A stretch of DNA of 34,536 nucleotides from an uncultured Nocardiaceae bacterium (GTDB taxonomy: Bacteria; Actinomycetota; Actinomycetes; Mycobacteriales; Mycobacteriaceae): the NCBI GenBank assembly GCA_936936565.1, contig CAKZIX010000196.1:1-34536 (forward strand). Direction: 5' to 3'. Of the stretch, positions 8,083 through 14,657 are shown piece by piece. Under the pieces are notes generated by a model. The model ran no database searches and was not told where the DNA came from. It saw only the letters and a list, made by a program, of their open reading frames with translations. The position numbers and the translations under genes were made by a program. Numbering within the stretch: the first letter of the stretch is position 1; each line of letters starts with the position of its first letter.

Positions 8083-8924
8083 TGTCGTCGCAGCGACGGG
8101 GAATGTCCAAGCGCAGCAAGTTCGTCAAGCCCGCGCACCGCGAGATTCTGCGCGGTCAGGTGCTCGCCAGCAAGCGGATCAGCACCAGCTTCGTGCGGGT
8201 CACCATCGGCGGCGCGGACCTGAACTCGTTCACGCCGATGGGCTACGACCAGTGGTTTCGGCTGTTCCTGCCCGGCAAGAACGGACTGCGGCTGCCCACC
8301 ACGGCCGGCAACCTGTGGTTCGCGCAGTACATGATGATGGGCAAGGACAGCCGGCCCCTGGTGCGCAACTACACGGTGCGCAACTTCCGCAGCGCCGGTG
8401 CCGGTGAGTTCGGCGATACCGCGGAACTGGACATCGACTTCCTCGTGCACGACGACACCAGCCCGGCCGCACTCTGGGCCATCGGTGCCACTCCCGGCGA
8501 CGAGATCGGGATTCTCGACGAGGGCATCACCTACCAGGCCACCGGCTCGGAGAGCCGGGTGCTGATCGTCGCCGACGACAGCGGCCTGCCTGCCGTCGCG
8601 GGCATTCTGCGCAGCGCGCCGAGCGATCTGGTGGCCGACGTGGTCGTCGAGATCGAAGCCGACGACGATCGCCAGGAACTCGGTGCACCCGCAGGCGTCA
8701 CGGTGACGTGGGTCCAGCGCGCGCCGGGGGCGACGCCGGGTGCCCGTGCGCTCGAACACGTGACGTCGGCCCCACCGGCGGCGGGCACGGGCTACGCGTT
8801 CCTGGCCGGCGAGCAGAAGCTGGTTGCGGGCGCTCGTCGCCACCTCGTGCAGCACGGAATTGCCAAGTCCGACATCACCTTCACCGGCTACTGGCGGGAA
8901 GGCAAGGCGGCCGGCGAGTTCTAG
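8082..8924 (+). CDS. Siderophore-interacting protein (FAD ferric reductase)
   Basis: A 280-residue protein of the SIP/ViuB family, which reduces ferric siderophores in the cytoplasm to release Fe(II). The flavin-binding barrel motif RNYTVR lies at residues 95-100. The central SRVLIVADDSGLPAVAGIL and GYAFLAGEQKLV segments form the NAD(P)H-binding half. The C-terminus carries the family hallmark GYWREGK. ATG 8082 overlaps the previous stop; ATG 8103 (MSKRSKFVK) is an alternative start. It shares the iron-regulated promoter with the secreted-protein gene, opposite the synthesis operon, so siderophore production and iron release would be induced together. Confidence 0.92.
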   Translation: MSSQRRGMSKRSKFVKPAHREILRGQVLASKRISTSFVRVTIGGADLNSFTPMGYDQWFRLFLPGKNGLRLPTTAGNLWFAQYMMMGKDSRPLVRNYTVRNFRSAGAGEFGDTAELDIDFLVHDDTSPAALWAIGATPGDEIGILDEGITYQATGSESRVLIVADDSGLPAVAGILRSAPSDLVADVVVEIEADDDRQELGAPAGVTVTWVQRAPGATPGARALEHVTSAPPAAGTGYAFLAGEQKLVAGARRHLVQHGIAKSDITFTGYWREGKAAGEF

Positions 8925-8927
8925 GCG

Positions 8928-9887
8928 TCAGGTCGCGGCCGCGGCGAGCGCGGCTTCCAAGCGATCCAGCACGTACGGCAACGACAGGGGCGAGGGCAGC
9001 GACAGCCCCGCCCCTGTCGCCGGATCCAGCACCGCCACCGCGCCCTTGCGGACCGCGGGCAATTCGGCGTAGCCCGGCGCGTTGCGCAGTACGTCCGCTC
9101 CGGGTTCGGCCGCGCTCACGATCAGCAGATCGCTGGCCAGTTCGGGCACCCGCTCCGGCGGCACCGTGAACCGACCGGTTGGGCCCGCGTCGTGAACCAG
9201 CTTGGGCGGCAACACCATCCCGAGCTTGGCCAGCACCACCGCGGCGCCGTCGCGCGGATCGGCGACCACGTTGATCTGATTCGGGACCGCTGGAAACGCG
9301 GACACGAACGTCTTGCCGCGCAGTGTGGGATTGCGCGCCAGGATGGCGTCGAAGCGTCCGGTGATGTTGGCCTCCACCGATTTGGCCTGACTCTCCCGAT
9401 CCAGCACGGTGCCCAGCACGTTCAGCTGATCGGTCCACGAATCCGGTTGCGAGCTGGACAGATTCGGAATCGTGGGCGCGATGCGCGCGAGCGCGTCGAA
9501 CAGGGTCTTGTCCGCGACGGACGCGGGCGCGAGGATCACGTCCGGCTGCAGCCTGGCCACCTGCTCGGCGATGTTGGCCTTCGGGTCGATCGGGTGCGCG
9601 TCGCGGATTGCGGCGGGCTCCCAGGGCGCCTGCGGCACTGCCGCGAGCGCGGCCACATTGTCGATGTATCCGACGGGGGCGACACCGAGTGACTGCGCGA
9701 TGTCGAGCCACTGCGTGCTCAACGCCACCACCCGAGTGGGTACGCCCTGAATGTCGGTACGGCCGAACGCATGTCCGATGCTGACCGTGCGACTGGCGGC
9801 GGGATCGACCGGCGTTCCGCACCCGGTTGCCGTCAGCACGGTGACGAGCAGCAAGGCCGCAGCGGCTGCCCGGAAGAACCAGCGCAT
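8928..9887 (-). CDS. Iron-siderophore ABC substrate-binding lipoprotein
   Basis: A 319-residue FecB/FepB-type periplasmic-binding lipoprotein. It has a basic start, a hydrophobic stretch and the lipobox TATGC (Cys23 lipidated). The mature part has the family sequence TRVVALSTQWLDIAQSLGVAPVGY and QPDVILAPASVADKTLFDALARIAPT. It should capture a ferric siderophore and deliver it to a permease that is not in this window. ATG 9887 was chosen; a TTG at 9902 in the same frame is less likely. Its 3' end is only 3 bp from that of the siderophore-interacting gene on the other strand. I see no iron box in the 29 bp upstream, so iron control is not evident. Confidence 0.88.
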   Translation of the reverse strand: MRWFFRAAAAALLLVTVLTATGCGTPVDPAASRTVSIGHAFGRTDIQGVPTRVVALSTQWLDIAQSLGVAPVGYIDNVAALAAVPQAPWEPAAIRDAHPIDPKANIAEQVARLQPDVILAPASVADKTLFDALARIAPTIPNLSSSQPDSWTDQLNVLGTVLDRESQAKSVEANITGRFDAILARNPTLRGKTFVSAFPAVPNQINVVADPRDGAAVVLAKLGMVLPPKLVHDAGPTGRFTVPPERVPELASDLLIVSAAEPGADVLRNAPGYAELPAVRKGAVAVLDPATGAGLSLPSPLSLPYVLDRLEAALAAAAT

Positions 9888-9916
9888 GTGCCGACGATAC
9901 AAGTAGGCTTGGCCAC

Positions 9917-10789
9917 GTGCCGTGGACTGCTACCGACATTCCGGACCAATCCGGCCGCACCTATGTCATCACCGGGGCCAACAGCGGTCTCGGGGCCGTC
10001 GCCGCACGCGCGTTGGGCGCCCGGGGCGCCGAGGTGATCCTCGCCTGCCGGAACACCGCCAAGGCCGAGCCCGTGGCCGCCGACATCGGGGAGCGGGCAC
10101 AGATCCGCAAGCTCGACCTCGCCGATCTGGAGTCGGTGCGCGCGTTCGCCGCCGAGACCGGCCCGACCGACGTGCTGATCAACAACGCCGGCATCATGGC
10201 CGTGCCCAAGCGCCGCACCGCCGACGGCTTCGAAATGCAGATCGGCACCAATCACCTCGGCCACTTCGCGCTCACCAACCTGATGCTGCCGCGCATCCGC
10301 GAGCGGGTTGTCACGCTCAGCAGCGGCGCGCACCGGGCGGGCTCGATCAACCTGGCCGATCTCAACTACGAGCAGCGCCGCTACGAACGCTGGACGGCGT
10401 ACGGCCAATCCAAGCTGGCGAATCTGCTGTTCGCCTACGAACTGCAGCGCAAGCTCGCCGCGGCGGGCTCGAAGGTGCTGTCGGTGGCCGCCCATCCCGG
10501 CTACGCCGCGACGGGTCTGCAGTCGCACACCGAATCGTTCTTCGACAACGTGATGTCGGTCATGAATCGGGTCGTCGCGCAGAGCGCGGAGATGGGTGCG
10601 CTGCCGGAGCTGTACGCGGCCACCGCGCCCGACGTCGTGGGCGGCGCGTTCTACGGCCCCAAGGGACCAGGCGAAATGCGCGGATTCCCGCACCGGGTGA
10701 AGGGCAACCGCAAGTCCGAAGACGTGGCCATGGCCGCAAAGCTGTGGGATCTGTCCGAGCAGCTGACGGGTGCGAAGTTCCCGCTCTGA
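9917..10789 (+). CDS. Short-chain dehydrogenase/reductase
   Basis: A 290-residue NAD(P)-dependent SDR of the retinol dehydrogenase/protochlorophyllide reductase-like branch. The cofactor motif TGANSGLG is at 19-26, followed by NNAG at 89-92 and NHLGHFALTNL at 112-122. The catalytic Ser lies in TLSSGAHR near 136, with Tyr162 and Lys166 in YGQSK. The substrate is not deducible. GTG 9917 gives the start MPWTATDIPD; the upstream ribosome site is weak. It is divergent from the binding lipoprotein by 29 bp. Its end overlaps the likely promoter of the DAHP synthase leader, but I see no functional link between them. Confidence 0.88.
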   Translation: MPWTATDIPDQSGRTYVITGANSGLGAVAARALGARGAEVILACRNTAKAEPVAADIGERAQIRKLDLADLESVRAFAAETGPTDVLINNAGIMAVPKRRTADGFEMQIGTNHLGHFALTNLMLPRIRERVVTLSSGAHRAGSINLADLNYEQRRYERWTAYGQSKLANLLFAYELQRKLAAAGSKVLSVAAHPGYAATGLQSHTESFFDNVMSVMNRVVAQSAEMGALPELYAATAPDVVGGAFYGPKGPGEMRGFPHRVKGNRKSEDVAMAAKLWDLSEQLTGAKFPL

Positions 10790-10800
10790 CAATGCCCTGG

Positions 10801-10806
10801 TACTGT
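10801..10806 (+). promoter_or_regulatory. Possible -10 element of the aro leader
   Basis: TACTGT lies 7 bases before the leader-peptide ATG. If it is the -10 box, transcription would begin at or very near that ATG, giving a leaderless leader peptide. No good -35 was seen. Tentative. Confidence 0.35.
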
Positions 10807-10813
10807 CACCGCC

Positions 10814-10882
10814 ATGCAGCGCGGTTATTTCTGGTTTAGCAAGCCGGCCCTGGGTGGGCCGGTCTGCGTGAACCTGCGCTGA
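10814..10882 (+). CDS. Aromatic leader peptide of DAHP synthase attenuator
   Basis: A 22-codon reading frame beginning MQRGYFWFSKPA, with TAT TTC TGG TTT (Tyr-Phe-Trp-Phe) at 10826-10837 and a TGA stop at 10880. All three aromatic amino acids are tested by consecutive codons, directly before an enzyme of aromatic synthesis. Hairpin-forming sequences begin 6 bases after the aromatic codons, as in classical trp/phe attenuators. Corynebacterium glutamicum has a comparable short leader with Phe codons before its DAHP synthase gene aroF, as I recall. No Shine-Dalgarno sequence is visible, so translation may be leaderless. Confidence 0.82.
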   Translation: MQRGYFWFSKPALGGPVCVNLR

Positions 10883-10919
10883 CTACCCTCCACCCCGAGC
10901 CGGAACACATGCGACCGGC
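10844..10919 (+). promoter_or_regulatory. Attenuator: pause hairpin and alternative antiterminator
   Basis: CCGGCCC (10844-10850) and GGGCCGG (10856-10862) form a perfect 7-bp hairpin. Overlapping bases GCCGGTC (10858-10864) can instead pair perfectly with GACCGGC (10913-10919), which is loop and stem of the terminator. A ribosome stalled at the Tyr-Phe-Trp-Phe codons would cover the first arm and favour the antiterminator. A ribosome running to the stop at 10882 would not. Confidence 0.75.
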
Positions 10920-10937
10920 GCGCGGGTGTTTTTCTTT
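10904..10937 (+). terminator. Intrinsic terminator of the aro attenuator
   Basis: AACACATGCG (10904-10913) pairs with CGCGGGTGTT (10921-10930) over ten positions, with one A-G mismatch and one G-T wobble. A 7-nt loop separates the arms. TTTCTTT follows directly. It lies 34 bp before the DAHP synthase ATG, so it would stop transcription before that gene when aromatic amino acids are plentiful. Confidence 0.8.
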
Positions 10938-10971
10938 GTCGCGGGGCGGAAGCAGGAACAGGAACCCCTGA

Positions 10972-12042
10972 ATGACCGTCACGGTTGACGAACAACTCGA
11001 CGACAAGCGCACGATCAGCATCAGCCCGCTGCGTTCGCCGTTCGACGTCCGCACCGCCCATCCCGCCGATGCTGTCGCGGCCACCGTCGCGCGCGGCCGC
11101 GCCGCCACCGTCGATGTCCTCAACGGCGACGACGACCGGCTGCTCGTGGTCGTCGGGCCGTGCTCGGTACACGATCCGGTCGCGGCCATGGACTACGCGA
11201 CCCGGCTGGCGGCCGTCGCCGCCGAGCTGCAGGATCGGCTGCACGTCGTGATGCGCGTCTACTTCGAGAAGCCGCGGACCACGCTCGGCTGGAAGGGCCT
11301 GATCAACGATCCGCACCTGGACGGCAGCTTCGACGTCAACACCGGCCTCGGCATCGGCCGCAAGCTCCTGGTGGACATCTCGGCGCTCGGCCTGCCTGTG
11401 GCCTGCGAGTTCCTCGATCCCATCACCCCGCAGTACATCGCCGACCTGGTGACCTACGGCGCCATCGGCGCGCGCACCGCCGCCAGCCAGGTGCACCGGC
11501 AGCTGTCGAGTGCGTTGTCGATGCCGGTCGGCATCAAGAACGGCACCGACGGGGACGTGCAGGTCGCCGTCGACGGCGTGCGCGCGGCTGCGGCCTCGCA
11601 CGTGTTCCCGGGCACGGACTTGGACGGTCGAGCCGCGCTGATCCGCACCATGGGCAACCCCGACTGCCACGTGATCCTGCGCGGCGGCTCGTCCGGCACC
11701 AACTACGACGCCGAGTCCGTCGCGAATGCCGTTGCGCGCCTGGAGAAGTCGAGTCTGGCTGGCCGCGTCGTCGTGGATGCCAGTCACGGCAACTCCAGCA
11801 AGGACCACAACCGCCAGCCGATCGTGGTCGCCGACATCGCATCCCGGATCGCCGCCGGTGACCGGTCGGTGGTCGGTGTGATGCTGGAAAGCTTCCTCGA
11901 GTCCGGTCGCCAAGACCTCACCCTGGGCAAGGCGGCGGAGCTGGAGTACGGCAAGTCCATCACCGACGCCTGCATCGACTGGGACACGACGGTTCTGCAG
12001 TTGCAGCGGCTCGCGGACGCGGTGGCGCAGCGCCGCGGCTAG
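10972..12042 (+). CDS. aroF: Class I DAHP synthase (3-deoxy-7-phosphoheptulonate synthase)
   Basis: A 356-residue enzyme of the E. coli AroF/G/H type. It condenses phosphoenolpyruvate with erythrose 4-phosphate in the first step of the shikimate pathway. Visible motifs are GPCSVHD at 62-68, MRVYFEKPRTTLGWKG from 94, LINDPHLDGSF, GARTAASQVHR at 166-176, GIKNGTDG at 187-194 and DASHGNSSKDHNRQP. ATG 10972 has AGGA 8 nt upstream. The gene sits behind the leader-peptide attenuator. Its stop overlaps that of the convergent alkB gene (CTAG). Mycobacteria use a class II enzyme for bulk supply, so this may be a second isozyme here. The symbol follows the corynebacterial class I gene; aroG is equally defensible. 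Confidence 0.93.
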   Translation: MTVTVDEQLDDKRTISISPLRSPFDVRTAHPADAVAATVARGRAATVDVLNGDDDRLLVVVGPCSVHDPVAAMDYATRLAAVAAELQDRLHVVMRVYFEKPRTTLGWKGLINDPHLDGSFDVNTGLGIGRKLLVDISALGLPVACEFLDPITPQYIADLVTYGAIGARTAASQVHRQLSSALSMPVGIKNGTDGDVQVAVDGVRAAAASHVFPGTDLDGRAALIRTMGNPDCHVILRGGSSGTNYDAESVANAVARLEKSSLAGRVVVDASHGNSSKDHNRQPIVVADIASRIAAGDRSVVGVMLESFLESGRQDLTLGKAAELEYGKSITDACIDWDTTVLQLQRLADAVAQRRG

Positions 12043-12656
12043 CGCACGTTGCGCGGGCGGAACTGCACGCTGACGCGAGGCCCGACGGGCTTGGCCGTCT
12101 TGGGAACGCAGTGTTCCCAGGTGCGCTGGCAGGAGCCGCCCATCACCAGCAGATCGCCGTGGCCGACGGCGAACCGGATGGACGTGCCGCCACTGCGGGG
12201 ACGCAGCAGCAGTGGGCGTGAATCTCCAAGGGAGACAATGGCAACCAAGGTGTCCTGGGTTTTGCTGCGGCCGATGGTGTCGCCGTGCCAGGCGACGCTG
12301 TCGGTGCCGTCGCGGTACAGGCACATGCCCGCCGTGGTGAACGGCTCACCGAGTTCGGGGGCGTAGTGCGCGCTGAGCGCCTCCCGGATGGGGACCAGCA
12401 GCGGGTGCGGCAGCGGCTCGTCCGCACCGTAGAAGTGGGTGAGCCGCGGCACGTCGACCACCTTGTCGTACATCGGACGTTGCTCGGCCTGCCAGGCCAC
12501 GTCGGCCAGCAAGGCGGCGAACAGATCGGCAGAGCCGGCGATCCATCCGGGCTGGTGATCGACCCACGCGCCCCGTGACAGCCGCGTGCGCTGCGGCTTC
12601 AGGGTGCCGACGGTCGTCTCGTCGACGTCGAACAGCCCGACCTGGTGAGCGAACAT
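12039..12656 (-). CDS. alkB: AlkB-type 2-oxoglutarate/Fe(II) dioxygenase
   Basis: A 205-residue DNA/RNA demethylase-like dioxygenase. It has LTHFYGADEPLPHP, then MCLYRDGTDSVAWHGD with iron ligands His124 and Asp126. VSLGDSRPLLLR follows, then the third iron ligand His182 in TWEHCVP and the 2-oxoglutarate-binding arginines Arg194 and Arg200 near the C-terminus. These proteins oxidatively remove N-methyl groups such as 1-meA and 3-meC. ATG 12656 (MFAHQVGLFD) fits the family start; an upstream ATG at 12761 would overlap the tetR gene. It follows the TetR gene by 61 bp and may be co-transcribed, though the two need not be related. Confidence 0.9.
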   Translation of the reverse strand: MFAHQVGLFDVDETTVGTLKPQRTRLSRGAWVDHQPGWIAGSADLFAALLADVAWQAEQRPMYDKVVDVPRLTHFYGADEPLPHPLLVPIREALSAHYAPELGEPFTTAGMCLYRDGTDSVAWHGDTIGRSKTQDTLVAIVSLGDSRPLLLRPRSGGTSIRFAVGHGDLLVMGGSCQRTWEHCVPKTAKPVGPRVSVQFRPRNVR

Positions 12657-12717
12657 GTGTTCGAGTATGCCACGAGCTCGTGCGTCAAACGTTCCGGGTT
12701 GCGCACCGCTGTCGTGC

Positions 12718-13389
12718 TCAGACCTTTGTCGCCGGCTTGTTGACGAGGGTGCCGGTAACAACGGCGCCTCGGGCGCGGCCGGAATCGGCCCCGAGCCCGA
12801 TGAGCGCCGTCGAAATGACGCCGGCGAACGTGTCGCCGGCCTCGGCGTCGAGTGCGAAGTACCCGGCGAGTTCGAGCATCAGATACCCGTGGATGGTCAC
12901 CCAGAGCTGACGTGTCGCATCCCAGTCGGATTGCGCGAGTGGGAGTTCGCCCGACGCGCGTGCCTTTTTGCAGGCGCGGTGCATGTGCCGCAGCGCTTCC
13001 CTGCCCTGGTCGAGGTCGGCGCCCGTGCGTTGGTAGCCGCCGAAGCTCTCGGCCGCGAACATGACCGCGAACAGGTGGCGATGGGCCAGGGCAAAATCCC
13101 GAGTCGTTTGCGCACCGACCCAGACGTCACCTAGGCCGGTCGGCTGTTCGTCGAGCGTGCGGTACTCGGCGGCCAACGCCGCGAAGCCGTAGTCGACGAC
13201 CGCCGCGACCAACCCCGCCATCGAATCGAAGACGGTGTAGACGGCGATCCGCGACACTCCGACTTTCGCGGTGATCTTGCGAACGGTCATGTCCGCGGGA
13301 CCGTGCCGTTCGAGCAGTTCGACGGCAGCCAGGACGATCTCGTCCCGGCGATCCTTGGCTGCAGTCGTCACTCGTCGAGCGTAAGCCAC
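12718..13389 (-). CDS. TetR-family repressor of the adjacent oxygenase operon
   Basis: A 223-residue TetR regulator. The N-terminal helix-turn-helix spans roughly residues 14-60 (RRDEIVLAAVELLERHG, MTVRKITAKVGVSRIAVYTVF). The larger C-terminal domain, with DFALAHRHLFAVMF and QLWVTIHGYLMLEL, resembles the WHG/TetR_C ligand-binding type. GTG 13389 is the longest start and GTG 13371 an alternative. It is divergently transcribed from the MpaB-like oxygenase gene across 48 bp filled by a large palindrome, the standard layout of a self-regulating local repressor. The ligand is unknown; a substrate or CoA product of the operon is plausible. Confidence 0.9.
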   Translation of the reverse strand: MAYARRVTTAAKDRRDEIVLAAVELLERHGPADMTVRKITAKVGVSRIAVYTVFDSMAGLVAAVVDYGFAALAAEYRTLDEQPTGLGDVWVGAQTTRDFALAHRHLFAVMFAAESFGGYQRTGADLDQGREALRHMHRACKKARASGELPLAQSDWDATRQLWVTIHGYLMLELAGYFALDAEAGDTFAGVISTALIGLGADSGRARGAVVTGTLVNKPATKV

Positions 13390-13411
13390 GCTTCAGCTCG
13401 CTTTACCTGTA

Positions 13412-13438
13412 TGACACTGTCATGGTATGACAGTGTCA
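13412..13438. promoter_or_regulatory. TetR operator: double TGACA-N-TGTCA palindrome
   Basis: TGACACTGTCA (13412-13422) and TGACAGTGTCA (13428-13438) are each palindromic and are reverse complements of one another. The 27 bp is therefore a palindrome apart from its 5-bp centre. Centre-to-centre spacing is 16 bp. It lies between the divergent tetR and oxygenase starts and touches the oxygenase ATG. Confidence 0.85.
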
Positions 13439-14643
13439 TGCCGTCTGCTGTTCATCAGAGCTTCGCTTCCGACCGGATCGCCGCAGTGCACGCTCTCGCC
13501 GCGACGCCGGGGTCGGAGGCGTACCTCGCCCCGGATCTCATCGACGTCGAGGCGTGGAACTTCGTCGGCGACCCGCTCTGCGAGGCGCTCTTGACCGTGA
13601 TGCGTGAACGCCGCCTCATGGGCGGTGACATCTACGCGAACGCACGCAGCCTCGAAGCCGACGGGGTGCCCGAGGCAGTCGCGTTCTTTGCCGACGTCGA
13701 AGCGGTCCCGATGTGGGCCGATTTCGACGCGATGCGGTCCGGGGCGGCGATGGCCAAGCGAAACCCGGTCGGGTTGTTGTTCGGCGCACACGGCGCGCTT
13801 CCGTTCACCTACATCGACCCCGCGACGGCCAAGGTGATGAACAGCACCGGACGGCTCGGCGCAGGCGGGGACTATCAGCGCCGGTTCTGGGAGACCGCGA
13901 CCGGGTTCGTCGGTGCGATCGACGTCGACGGTATGAAGCCGGGTGGCGCCGAGTGGCAGAAGTGGGTGCGGATTCGCTTTCTGCACACGATGATCCGCAT
14001 GGGAATCCTTCGAAGTGGTCGTTGGGATCTGCGCGAGTCCATGCCCATCGGCCAGGTTCCGTCGGCGGGGACGGCCCACCTGTTCGGCCCGTTCCGAGTC
14101 GCCATCATCCGCTTCATGGGCGGCCATGTGACCAAAGCCGAGGAGAACAGCTTCGCGTTGATGTGGCGCTGGATCGCCCGAATCGAAGGTGCGAACAACC
14201 AGCTGCTCGGGCGGACCCACGACGAGCAGTTCCGGCTCCAGTCGCGGATTCACCAGTTCCTCTACCACCCCACCGAGGACGCCGCGGTCCTGACCGAAGC
14301 GCTGATCGAGGGGTCGGCGCGCACAAAGCAGTTCGGTCTCCCGAAGCGCCTGCATGCCGCGCTCGTTCGACGGTTCCTGACCGAGGACATGATGCAGACG
14401 CTGCCCGGCCGCCATTTCGCCGACGACCTGGGGATGAAGTCGGATCGAGCAGCCGATGCCGCACTGCTCGCAGTGACCTCCGGACTGCGCGCGTTCAACC
14501 AGCTGACTCGAATTCCGGGACTCAAACGCGCGTCCGAACGTCGGGGAATCCAACTGATCAACCACGTCGTCGAGCACGGGCTCGACGGGGTGAAGGCCGA
14601 GTATCGCGGCACGCCCGTTGCGGGCGTCGCCACCGACAAGTAA
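13438..14643 (+). CDS. MpaB/latex-clearing-type oxygenase (DUF2236)
   Basis: A 401-residue protein of the DUF2236 superfamily, which includes b-type haem rubber oxygenase Lcp and fungal MpaB, enzymes that cleave prenyl-chain double bonds oxidatively to aldehydes or ketones. The helical core has GGDIYANARSLEADG, DYQRRFWETATGFV and the motif VRIRFLHTMIR at 177-187 (Arg178, His183, Arg187), where the family has haem-related Arg and His. No signal peptide is evident, unlike secreted Lcp. ATG 13438 was chosen because it abuts the operator. ATG 13411 lies inside the operator. Neither has a ribosome site, so a leaderless transcript is likely. It is the first gene of a three-gene operon under the divergent TetR. 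The substrate is unknown. Confidence 0.85.
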   Translation: MPSAVHQSFASDRIAAVHALAATPGSEAYLAPDLIDVEAWNFVGDPLCEALLTVMRERRLMGGDIYANARSLEADGVPEAVAFFADVEAVPMWADFDAMRSGAAMAKRNPVGLLFGAHGALPFTYIDPATAKVMNSTGRLGAGGDYQRRFWETATGFVGAIDVDGMKPGGAEWQKWVRIRFLHTMIRMGILRSGRWDLRESMPIGQVPSAGTAHLFGPFRVAIIRFMGGHVTKAEENSFALMWRWIARIEGANNQLLGRTHDEQFRLQSRIHQFLYHPTEDAAVLTEALIEGSARTKQFGLPKRLHAALVRRFLTEDMMQTLPGRHFADDLGMKSDRAADAALLAVTSGLRAFNQLTRIPGLKRASERRGIQLINHVVEHGLDGVKAEYRGTPVAGVATDK

Positions 14644-14657
14644 CGGGAGAACATGCC

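Noticed and set aside
9888..9916. Possible iron box before the siderophore-binding lipoprotein
   Set aside because: The 29-bp interval contains only AAGTAGGCTTGG and no palindrome close to the IdeR consensus.
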